Of a stretch of 64,000 bases of DNA, positions 1 to 10,135 are shown piece after piece. The stretch lies in NCBI RefSeq assembly GCF_030867095.1, contig NC_081827.1, positions 212,531,310-212,595,309 on the forward strand, given 5' to 3'. The notes beneath the pieces are model-generated. The model did no database searches. It saw nothing but the letters and a program-made list of their open reading frames with translations, and was not told the origin of the DNA. The position numbers were made by a program, and so were the translations under genes. How positions within the stretch are numbered: position 1 is the stretch's first letter; each line of letters opens with the position of its first letter. The stretch is from Alligator mississippiensis. Lineage: Eukaryota > Chordata > Crocodylia > Alligatoridae.

Positions 1-397
1 CATTTGCTTGCATTTACTTAACCAAAGTTTGTGTAAGAGAAAAAGGAAAAAATGAAATGAGCAAACCAGAGCATGTCAGAGGTGAGAATAATTTTAGAAA
101 GAAAGGTCAAAATAAGTAGGCTAAAGGTTGCTTAGAGTGCATTTAGTGGTTTTATGCCAGTTAGATCTGGCATAGGACAAGATATAGCTTAAAGAGGGAA
201 TAAAAATAGGCATACACCTGTTAATTAGAGGAAAACCTGTTATGAACATTTTTTAAAAATGGCCTTATTTAGTAAACTTTTTGATATTGAGCCAAGTAAT
301 AAAATATGAAAATCTAGGTTCTTTCCTCTTCAGCCTTGAACTATGGTTCTTGCTGAATGGCCCATTATCAGGGCTCCCTCCCTTCCAAGGGGGAAGG
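1..397. other. Intergenic DNA, nothing recognised
   Basis: AT-rich sequence left of the solo LTR. I see no exon, repeat family or regulatory site that I can support. Confidence 0.5.
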
Positions 398-991
398 TGT
401 CACACGCCACAAGTCACATGCCAGGGTCAAAGCAACAAGTATAACTTTTATTGCAAGTAACAGCAAAATGGTCTAATGGCAGCAACTCAATACAAGGGCT
501 TACAAAACCACTAGTGCATCCGGCTGGAGGAAAGGCACTCCCCACCCTGTCCTAAGTTATTACCTGACTTGTCTCGGGAACCCCACCCTGCGTCCAGGGT
601 GGCGAGACGGTCTCCTTTATCGGGTCCTTAGCCTTGTCCTTCCCCAAAGTGATTCCACCCGGGGCCTAGTTCTCATGACTTTTATACCTTTGCTCCCGCT
701 CCCTATCTCTTTTGGGTTCTTCAAACAAAGTAGCTTCTAGCCTTATTACCTTTTATAGATTAGAGCAAAGCTTATTACCTTTCATGGATTAGAGCAAAGC
801 TATTGTTTCATGTTGCAAAGTTTTGAAGTTCCTCTTTCCAGAGCCGTTGGGTCAGGCAACAGCAGCTGCTCTTTCTAATCTTATCCAAAGAGCAGCAGAT
901 GAATTAGGCTCCTGGGTTCCGCAAAGCTGACCCCCCCTCCGGGATGCCAGCTTAGCCTCCTCCCAGAACCCTTTTCAGGACGGGCCTTACA
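398..991 (-). mobile_element. Solo LTR of an endogenous retrovirus or related LTR element
   Basis: On the minus strand the segment starts TGTAAGGCCC and ends GTGTGACA, fitting the TG...CA ends of an LTR. It has a TATA-like box TATAAAAG (680-687) and a polyadenylation signal AATAAA (447-452) about 50 bases before its end. A unit of about 30 bases is tandemly duplicated at about 742-801. No internal gag, pol or env sequence is next to it, so it looks like a solo LTR left by recombination between LTRs. A clean target duplication is not evident, which suggests an old copy. The family is not identified. Confidence 0.7.
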
Positions 992-2152
992 CCCATCTGC
1001 AGATGAACCAAGATAAGTACGCTTTTAAAACTTAATTTTAAACCTAGGTAAGAAGTCTTTTTTCCCTAGTACTCTGGACACCTGCTAGCAGCTTAAGACT
1101 TCAGAACATAGACAATGTAATATTAATTGCTTTCAAATGTTAATAAGATTGTAATTTATTTTCAAGAATAGGCATTTTAGAAATTGTCATTTGCTTGATA
1201 TGCTGTATCTGTACTGTTTGAAAATTTTTATCTTAGTGATATTTCATTATTAACTTTACTTTTAAATTGTATTTACATTTATGTTTGTAAGTACTGTATT
1301 TAGTTTTGGTGGGACTGGCTTTTCAGACTTTTCTTGGTTCCCTGAGTACCTCTGGCAGTGAACAACAGATAGTATTAGCAAAACCTGCATCTGGGAACAG
1401 GCCTACATTCATTATAGACATCTATAATCACTTTCCTTTTGCCCCTTCATCTAGTTCCTGATTAAGAGAAGAGGAAGCCCCCACTTCATAAGTCTGCGAT
1501 CATTCAGGGCATTTGGGGGCATGTGAGGAGCACTGTTCTCTCCCCCATGGAAAATCTTAAGTAAGCTAAGGTCCTAGAACAGCTGCAGGGGGATTTATCC
1601 TTATTCCCTACTTTCTTCTTTTCTCTCAGTTAAGAAGTTAATCTAAAATGTATTAGAATAGGCATTTGAGTTCCTCTCCCCCATTTATTAGATTAATTAA
1701 TATGTGAAAATATTCACTAACAAACAGTTGCCTATCTAGCTAGGAGCAGTACCAAGAAGTACTCTCAGACAATTCTGGTCAGGGAGCCCAAGCACAGCAC
1801 TGAAGCACATATTCAGAACCACTTCAGACTTCTCCCAAGGCATCTGCACTACCTACCTGCCTGCCAGGCTTTGATATACCAGAGCGGGAGTAAGCAGGCA
1901 GGGGTTGCTAGGAAAGAAACAGTCCCAGGGAGTCAGTGTAGATATAGCCTTTTGGGCGTAAGAAAAATGATAAATACCTTGTAGTCTAGAGGGCTGTACA
2001 CATAGCATATGAATCTTCCCCTGTCTAAGGTTTGCTAGTCCTTGACCCTTTTGCAGGGATAGGGTCTCCTGCCTATCATCTCATCTAGGTTCCTTCCCAG
2101 GGAACTTGTGTTAAAAGGCAACTCTGTTTCTTATGATCCCTCACCATTTACA
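992..2152. other. Intergenic DNA, nothing recognised
   Basis: No exon-like sequence with conserved coding potential and no repeat boundary that I can support. Confidence 0.45.
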
Positions 2153-3606
2153 TTGGGGCAGGCAAAATATGGCCCATGAGCCACATCAGGCCCACCGGGC
2201 AATTTCATCCAGCCCACAGGTTCCAACCAATTAATGCTCAGCTCATGCACTTCGCTTCCACCCTTGTGGGACAGTCCCACCATGGGAGGGCCCCAGCCAG
2301 CATGCAGCTTCTGGGCGGGGCCACTGCTGCCACTGCTTAAGCCACCAGGGGACCTGCTCAGCTTCCCCGGCCTCCAGTGGCTCCTCTGTGTCCCTGCTGC
2401 AACACTCTATCTGGGCAGCAACTAGGGAAACACTGACAGGTGGAGGGAAGCTGCAGCTGGGCGAGAGTGCAGAGCATGGGGCTGTTGGGAGCGCAGAGCT
2501 CAGGGCCTGGACCCAGCAGGGCAGCGAGAGCATGAATTCCGGGTTGGCTCAGTTTCATTGCGCGGGCCTCCCTGCGCCTCATGTGCAGCTACCGGACTTG
2601 CGCACAACTGAGGGGGAAACCCTGCACGATGGAGCCAGCTGCCTTCCCTGCTCCCTGCTACCACGTGCAGCTCCCAGCACTCTATTGGAAGTGGGAAGCC
2701 CTGCTCCCTGCTTCCTGGTGGAGTCCTGGGTGGTTGCATGTGGCAGCAGGGAGTGGGGCCAAGCTGCTGGTTCCATCATGTGGGGCTTCCCCCCAGTGGC
2801 ACGTGAGTCCCAGGAGCTGCATGAGAACTGCAGGGAGCCCTGTGTGATAGAGGCAGGTTGGCCAGACTCCTCTCCTTGCTGCCACGTGCAGCTCCCAGAA
2901 CTGGCTAGAACTATGTGCTGCTGGGCAGCTGTGCCTACACAGACCATGTTACCCTGAGAGCCTACCACCTGTTGCTGCTGTCACCGGCAGCAGGGGCTTT
3001 GCACCATGGGGGGGAGGGTCGCCATCCCCTCACCTGCCCTCACACGCCACAAACCCTACACACCCACAACCATATCTTGCCCACACCCCCCCATAACCCC
3101 GCATACATATACACAGCCACACCCCCAACATACCCTACACGCACACAGCCACCACCCCCTCATAAATCCCCCAAACAAACCCTCCCACACACACATACCT
3201 CACACCCCACCATACACGCACACACAACCACTCAACCAGACCCCACACACTTCCTCCCCCCCAATACACAAGAGTAAGACTTTATCTTGAGATATTATGT
3301 AATTACCTCTATATACACTATGCGAATGCACATAAAACAGGACAAAATATTTTTTGAAATAAAATCAAAATATTATAGATGTTTGACTTTTAGTATATGA
3401 TTTGATTTTTTTCTGGTTCCAGGATGGCAAATCCATCACAAAAGGAGTACTTCTGGGGACAAAAGACTCTTGGTGGCAAAGCTCTAGTCCCAAGATGGCA
3501 ACAGGAGGCAGTGCACCTGTCAAGGGTCAGGGCTACACTTGTGGCCCTCAACAGCTCACCAAAACTCATTAAGCAGCCCTCCAGCCAAAATAATTGCCTA
3601 CCCCTG
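2153..3606. mobile_element. Non-autonomous hAT-like DNA element, GC-rich interior
   Basis: The left end reads TTGGGGCAGGCAAAATATGG. The right end reads CCAAAATAATTGCCTACCCCTG, whose complement CAGGGGTAGGCAATTATTTT is a terminal repeat also found near 8113 and 42797. Flanks ATTTACAT and ATCTACCT may be a decayed 8-bp target duplication. The interior is GC-rich with repeated blocks such as CCACGTGCAGCTCCCAG (about 2660 and 2881), then a CA-rich stretch. It encodes no transposase. Long open frames inside (for example 2388-2957) are composition artefacts. The left border is approximate. Confidence 0.6.
3030..3280. repeat. CA/CCCA-rich simple sequence
   Basis: Low-complexity run of ACAC, CACCC and ACCCCC words inside the hAT-like element. 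The translated frames (for example 3006-3290) are rich in P, T and H purely because of this composition. Confidence 0.8.
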
Positions 3607-6600
3607 ATCTACCTGGACTGCTTCCTACCTTCCTTGCTGAACAACATTTTTCACCATAACACTGTATACACCAGTTCTTCAGAACAACTCCCTAGCTTCT
3701 GGCCCTGGCCTCTTGTATACCACTTGTTTCTAAATGGGTCCTTAGTCACAACTGTAGAGGTTAATAGCTCATCCCTTTAATAGCAACCCTTTAAGGGTTA
3801 ATAGCAACCCTTTCTGGGCTCCTCTCATGTCAGGGTTTATAAAACTCATCACAGTGCTAAGAAAGGAGGTCTAATGTATTTATTTGATGTTCAATTAGAA
3901 ATAAATCAAGTGTTACAGGTAGCATTTGGCTTATTAAAAAGCTGTATGCGTGGGGGCAGGGGGGAGGAGAAAGGACAGGGCAGAAAGTGTGATATAAGAT
4001 GGGGGAGAAGAGCACTGTTAATGGAACAAGACAGATAGAAAAAATAGAATAAATAAATTTATATATAATTTTTTGAAGCTTTGATACACCAGAGCAATAT
4101 GATTCCCAATTTTATGATTGGGAAGCTGTATGGAATGATGGTAAGAATGACTCGTAGCTCTTTGATTTTATTGTGATATAATTTTTAATAATCTAGTATT
4201 TTAATATTTAACTTCCAAAACAAATATTTGCACTTAATGTAATGCTTGTAAAAATCATATATTAACTTAAGCTGCAGAAATAGTGGTGGGGCAGATGTCT
4301 CTGCCTCAGTCCTTACATACATATTCTTTCTTGGAAGTTTGAATTTTACCAGAAAATGACAGAATCTCAGAAACTAAAGCTAGCTATCTATACCCCACTG
4401 AAATCCTTAGGAGAAAAAAGGGTGCTCAAAATTTCACAGATTTAGGATCCTAGTCCCACTTTGTGTAAATCGAGGATATTCTTGTTGTTGGGCTAAAACC
4501 ACAGCTTTCCTGATCATAAAGTAATGAGCTGCTGCCTAGGCAGAGTGAAGAAAACGAAGAATTGTTTCAAAAGAGCAAACCTGAAAAAAAGTAAAATCCT
4601 CCTTTATTTTGAATGTATTTGAATAAGTTCCATGCATTTTTTTCAAAGCAATTTCCTTCCTTCTTCCTTGTGCCAGTCCAACTCTTTGATGTTGTAAAAG
4701 ACAATTATGCTGAACATAGCAAAGAGATTTTTTTTTTCTCTGCAACGGGAACCATATGGGAATCTTCAGAATTTCTGCACTTGTTCATATTGCTCACTAT
4801 TTAGCATATTGAATTATTCAGATTGTATAAGTGATTTCCAAGTATCTAATTTACATTGATTATGACAGAAAGGTAAATGCTCTAGAATCATCACACACTA
4901 GCATGTGGGTATTAGAATCTTAGCCCACAGGCCAGACTGGGGTCAGTTTATGCATTCATCCAGTTTTCATTTTAATTTGAGACTGCACAGCAATTTGGCT
5001 TTGTTACCAGCAGCAACCAAAAAAAGTTATTTTAGTGCTTTGTCTGTTGAGTCTGCTGGAAACAAAAACTGACCCAAACTGGGCTTACTCTAACACTGGC
5101 TAAGTAAACTGCTGCATTTTTCTGGTGCCTGTGTCTTGTTTCAAAATCTAACTCAAAATAGGCAGCTCACACCCCCGAAAGCTTTTGATTCACTGCAGCC
5201 AGGATTTCAGTATTTACATTTGGTCCACATGTTGGGCTATTTTTGCAAACATAGGCTGTGTCCAGACAAGCATGGACATTTGTTTCCCTGGGACAATTAG
5301 CAGCAGCACACTTTGTGCCACTAGTACTTGTCCCCATGGAATGCCTGTGCATTGGGGGGCATCTGTGTGATGGTGTCTTAATAGTTGCTGCTAAACCTGG
5401 CATTTAGCAGAAGCCTTTCTCTCATGAAAAGACTCACTATTACCTTTGCCAAATTGCCTGCAGAAGTGCCCCTGGAGAAGTGCCTGCAGTGTTGTCTTGC
5501 TTCATTCCTTCCCACTAAATCTAGGTTTTGGGGATTGTGCAGGACTTCTAACTAGTAATGGAATGTCTGGCATTATCTTATCATCAAAAGGCCTACTGAT
5601 AATTAACTCTAAAATCAACTTTGGGGAAGGGACTGCAGCTCAGAGTATTTTCAATTTACACTCGCTGCTTAGGCTATGCATGAAGCATGTAGATATATCT
5701 GGGAATTGGTTTACTCCTTAGAGCTTTATTTCTTATGTTTTCTTTCCTGCACTCCATGAGTCTGGTCTCACCATAAGTCTTAGTAATGAAGTCTGATCTT
5801 ACTGATTTAAAAAAAAAAATTAATTTAAATCTTCAACAGACATAGGGAGTCCGCAATTAAACAAAAATTTTTTTGCATGCATCCAAACGATGCAGAAAAG
5901 AATATTATGCAATCCAAATATGCAGCATTTTTCCTGCAAACAAAAATACCTAGCTTCTGGATATTCACCTGCTAAGCATGAACGTTTGGGACAAGAAGAG
6001 ACTAGACAAAATTAAAACAGTTTGTAGGAGAGGTTGTTATGCAATTACGTTCTAAAGGAAGTCAAACAGAAAATGTTGAGAGATAGAAGAAAGTGAGAAG
6101 TCTACCAGGAAAACAATCTATAGCTCAAGATGGTCTAAATCTCTGTATTCTTAGAATCTCTATATTCTATAGCAATTAAGCATTTTTTGAGATTTGAATG
6201 ACCCCGTGTTGCCTCTGCTTGACAGTAATTTTCTCCATTGTAAGTGCTGATGCCAGTTTTGTTTTCTAGTATTTGAAATCTTTTTAGTGCCTCAGGAAGG
6301 TTTGGGTTTTGTTTTTCCCTTTATATAAACAGGGAATGATAATGATACATGGACTGAAGTTGTCTCCAGCTGAGGTGGCAGAATCTTAGGAAACTGAAGA
6401 GTGGCTTACATATAACTGTCTTAAGTAACTGGCTTATTTAATTGGGCCAGAATAGAGATGCCTCATTAAAGATTGGGTTTTAAGCCCATTACACTTCATT
6501 CTCATCCTGTTATACCCCCATTTTCCTGTATAATTCCAGATGCTATCTACTGACTGAGAAAGATACTGTTGTTTTGAGTTAGGCTAAACTTCATTAAAAA

Positions 6601-7195
6601 CTGCTACTCTCCATTTCAGATAGTTATAAGTAGTAAAGCACCTTTATGGAATCAGATATCTAAAATAAAAACAACCAACCACAAACACAGGTAGATCATT
6701 ACACAAAACAAAGACATATGTGTCCAAGAGTTCTGCTTACTTGTTTTGTGAAGGCTTGTATATCTGGGAAAGAGGTAAAAAGGCAAAAGAGAAAGCATTC
6801 AGGCAAGGATGTGGAACAAGCCCTGGAAAGGGAGAACTTCGAGGCTGAGTACTTGCTACACAAGAAGCTTGGAACCAAGAGGATGCGGTATAACCATTTC
6901 CTGAGATTGTAGGGCAGCTCATTATTGCTCAATCTTTTTGCATAATTTGGTTATGGATCCTTACTAGACAGTTTGAGGGTCAAATTCTTACCTGGGTGAT
7001 TAAAATCATGGAATACTTTTATAATCCATTTAGATTAAGGGTGTCAAACTGACTTCATGTTGTAAAACAGAATTCCATTTTTAATGATGATACGCAATAT
7101 AAGGCATAAATTTACGGCTACATTTTAACTCCCACTGATATCACTGGGAGGCTTACAGAAAAATGAAGACAGAATGCATTACTTATGTCTTAAAT
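3607..7195. other. Intergenic DNA, no gene seen
   Basis: About 3.6 kb of AT-rich DNA. Open frames are under 100 codons and none resembles a known protein. A short phrase at 7039-7056 (AAGGGTGTCAAACTGAC) resembles a hAT terminal repeat and may be a fragment. No other repeat boundary can be supported. Confidence 0.45.
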
Positions 7196-7725
7196 CAAGG
7201 GTATCAAAAGATGCCGCCTGCAGGCCAGCTCCAGTCTGCAGAGTCACTTTATCCAGTTTCTACACACCCGAATTAGCCCTGTGCATAAGTCCTGCAACAT
7301 GCCGCAGGCGGCAGCCTGTTCAGGATCTCCGCTACACACAGCGCCCGCTCTGACTGGTCTGGGACTACACCACACCACCCTGCCCAGTCCAGGACTGCAC
7401 TATGTATAGTTCACATCCCAGACCAGGGGGTGGGAGGAAGGAGATCCCAGACCAGCTGGAGTGGGTGGCACCTGCAGCATACATCTGGAGACCCATGCTG
7501 TACACAGCACCCATTCCAGCCACTCAAGAATCCATGCTGCAAGTGAACCCCAGATCAGCTGGAGTGGTCATGGTGTGTGATGTGGGTACCAGAGCAGGCA
7601 CTGCATATGCTGGGTCTGGCCTGGGGTGGGATGTGCGAGAAGCAGGAGTGTGTCCATAGGCCTGATCCAGCCTGTGGACCAGCCACTCATTTGGTCCACA
7701 GGGTCAGATGTGCTTGAGACCCCTG
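7196..7725. mobile_element. hAT-type MITE, 530 bp, with 8-bp target duplication
   Basis: The left terminus is CAAGGGTATCAAAAGATGC. The right terminus, complemented, is CAGGGGTCTCAAGCACATC. Flanking octamers TCTTAAAT (7188-7195) and TCCTAAAT (7726-7733) match at 7 of 8 positions, the target-duplication length of hAT transposons. There is no transposase frame. Related termini occur at 37462-37988. Confidence 0.75.
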
Positions 7726-8104
7726 TCCTAAATAATGAGAATAACTACACGTTTAGTTATTATTGGCTATATATTTTATTGCCACATTCAGGATCAATGG
7801 GAGAATAAGACTAATGCTTGAGACTACTGCTATTTCTAGTATGTTTCACTTTCCTCCCCATTTTCTTTCTCTTGCCCTGTTGACTGCCTTTGCATGTCTC
7901 CTCTCTTTTCCAACTGCATTCCATTCCTTGTAGAAGCTCCTATTATCCACCTACTTTTTACTTCAATCTTAAAGACCTTCCCTATTCTATCAGCTAAAAT
8001 GACTGTTAATCATTCTTACATTTAAAGCATGTTATTAGACTTTTAATTAGTATTCCTGTGAAATATACTGGAGGAAGGGAAGTTACCACTCTCCGAACCA
8101 TTTT
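7726..8104. other. Intergenic DNA between two hAT elements
   Basis: AT-rich sequence with no feature that I can support. Confidence 0.45.
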
Positions 8105-8112
8105 ACCTAGAC

Positions 8113-9119
8113 CAGGGGCAGGCTATTATTTTGGGTGGAGGGCCACTTACCCAGTTTTGGCAGGCTAAGGGCCACGTGGGTAGCCCCACCCCTTGACAGG
8201 TGCCCCGTCCCCTGGTCACCATCGTGGGCTTACCACCACACCAGGCAGTGTTGGCTGCTGCTGCCCACCTGGAGCTTGTGCGCTGGACAGCCCACAGGCA
8301 GCAGTGGCAAACACTGCCTAGCGTGGCAAGTGGGGGGGCCACAGCTGCTGTTGCCACGCACAGCCCCGATGGGCGAGCCCAGAGCTGGCATGGGGCCCAG
8401 GTTGGCAGCGGGGCCAGGTTAGAAACTGGTGCTGAGCACAGGGGGAAAAGTGGCCCCTCGCCCGCCCTGTGTCTGGCGCCCTGCGCTGCAGCCACTCACA
8501 GCCCGCCTGGGGCTACCTGTGCCTGCTCTGGACAGCCCCGTGTGGGCTGTGAGCAGCTGCAGCAAGGAGCACTGGCCACGGGGTGAGGGAGGGGACACTT
8601 TCCTCCATGCTGAGAAGGAGCCTGGGGAAAAGCTTATGGGGGGGGGGAGGGAAGTGCCCCTCCCCGGCCCCGTGGCTGGTACTCCCTGCTGCAGCCGCTC
8701 GCAGCCCACGTGGGGCTGTCCAGAGCAGGCACAGGCAGCCCCAGGCGGGCTGTGAATGGCTGCAGCAGGGAGTGCCGGCCACGGCGTGGGGGAGGGGCCG
8801 CTTCCACCCCACCACCACTCAGCTTTTCCCCGGGGTCCCCCCTCCCCACCCTTCCCCCTTACCTGTGGTTCTGGTGTAGGGCAGCCATACGGTCGCAGGC
8901 CAGAAGCCCCTGCTGGGGCTTTTGGCTGGGGGGGCGGGGCTGGGAAGGCCCTGCTGTTGTGGGAGCCCAACGGGCTTCCCCTGGGTCCTACTGCCCTTGG
9001 TTCCTGTCATTTTTGACAGGAACCAAGGGCAGATAAATATTAATTTTCTTAATTTTTTAGGAGCCCCACAGGCTGGATAGGATGGTCTCGCGCGCGGGGG
9101 TCATATTTTGCCTGCCCTG
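8113..9119. mobile_element. hAT-type foldback element, 1007 bp, exact 8-bp target duplication
   Basis: Termini are CAGGGGCAGGC and GCCTGCCCTG. The octamer ACCTAGAC is present exactly on both sides (8105-8112 and 9120-9127), which is diagnostic of hAT insertion and suggests a fairly recent copy. The interior is GC-rich and folds back: about 8430-8610 is an imperfect reverse complement of about 8640-8830. A perfect hairpin lies near the right end (8991-9032). No transposase is encoded. Opposing open frames (8419-8970 minus, 8429-8755 plus) are products of the inverted arms. Confidence 0.9.
8991..9032. repeat. Perfect 19-bp hairpin inside the hAT element
   Basis: CTGCCCTTGGTTCCTGTCA is followed by a TTTT loop and then its exact reverse complement. 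A degraded related hairpin (CTGTCAACTTTGATAG) lies near 41617 in the same context before AGATAAATATT, so it is a family feature. Confidence 0.9.
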
Positions 9120-9127
9120 ACCTAGAC

Positions 9128-9946
9128 TATTGTGGATCACCTTTGAACATTTTTTGCAGTCCTGGAACCTAGACACTTGCTTCTTTGAAAATGAAAGCTT
9201 ACATTCTACAGAATTAAGATGTGTACACAGGGTATCAATGCATCCGGCAGGCTAAATGCAGTTTTAAAGTGGTTGCCTGATATCTCCAGCTCAGAATTAA
9301 CAGTGTTTGGATTGTGACAGAGGCCAGAGGACTAATGGGTTTTTACAAACACATTAACTGTATTTATTTGTTTTCTAAGGATGATATTTATATAAATTAT
9401 TAGCACCTTCCATTTAAAAAAACCCTCCATTTTATACAGTCACATAGAAACAACAGAATGTATTTAGTTCATGTCTATACAGTTTGATGACAACTCTTAT
9501 CTATTCATCTGAAACAAATCTTCATCCTATACAAATTATTTACTTTGCTTTAAGTAACTTTATCTTAAAGTTGCATACCTGAGGTTATTTTTAAAAAAAT
9601 GATGCAATACAGCATGCTAGTAGGTTCAAATCTTTCTGACTGACACCATGTGTTTCATTTAGACTAACTGCCGAACAATGGTTATGAGTATCATTATTAT
9701 TATTTATGTTACTATATTATAATCTGTACCTGGTAGCAATAACAAACATGTAAATACATGAAAAACAGTTATGGTCTATAGAAGATGTACAAAAAGAGAA
9801 GATTTAAAATGTAATTATATAAAAATTTAAGATCAAAATATGAATTTTCACACACAGTGGTCAAAAGATAGCAACTGACTACTCCACAGCAATAAATATC
9901 CTTGGCTATTACTCCAAGCGAAGTCTTTGCAGCTGGAGACTGTCTC
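9128..9946 (-). other. DCAF17: Probable DCAF17 3' UTR and downstream DNA
   Basis: AT-rich sequence just downstream of the DCAF17 stop codon on the minus strand. A candidate AATAAA on the minus strand lies at 9363-9368, about 580 bases past the stop. The true cleavage site cannot be set from sequence alone. No further exon is seen. Confidence 0.4.
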
Positions 9947-10135
9947 TTAAAAATATTCAAAAATTCTCCCCCCTTTTTTACAACACAATCTCTTCTTTTT
10001 TTTATAGCTTGTATGGTCATCTTCATTTTCACTATCACAGACCATTTGGTAAACATAGCAGCTGAAGATGCGATTAGGTTTTTGTTCAATGTGTAACACT
10101 ACATCTCTGTCAAAGTAAACTTGGTGACTGTAAGT
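9947..10135 (-). CDS. DCAF17: DCAF17 exon 14 with stop codon (residues 486-547)
   Basis: The acceptor ATTGCAG|ACTTAC opens [20 protein letters not shown] and [11 protein letters not shown], matching the mammalian last exon. Mammalian DCAF17 ends shortly after an acidic stretch. Here the frame continues through [19 protein letters not shown] before the stop, about 16 residues longer. The extra tail is basic and lies over A- and G-runs, so a slipped run or sequencing error cannot be excluded. Confidence 0.93.
   Translation of the reverse strand, partial: TYSHQVYFDRDVVLHIEQKPNRIFSCYVYQMVCDSENEDDHTSYKKKKRLCCKKGGRIFEYF

Noticed and set aside
2388-2957. 189-codon frame rich in Cys and Pro
   Set aside because: Inside a non-autonomous DNA element, with overlapping frames on both strands and no family similarity.
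3030-3280. Proline-, threonine- and histidine-rich open frames
   Set aside because: Produced by CA/CCCA simple sequence.
8419-8970. 183-codon minus-strand frame and overlapping plus-strand frames
   Set aside because: They lie wholly inside the foldback hAT element. The inverted arms give mirror-image peptides on both strands.
1-9900. Search for CYBRD1, the next gene after DCAF17 in mammals
   Set aside because: No exon with CYBRD1-like sequence was recognised. In human it lies tens of kilobases away, so it is probably outside the window.
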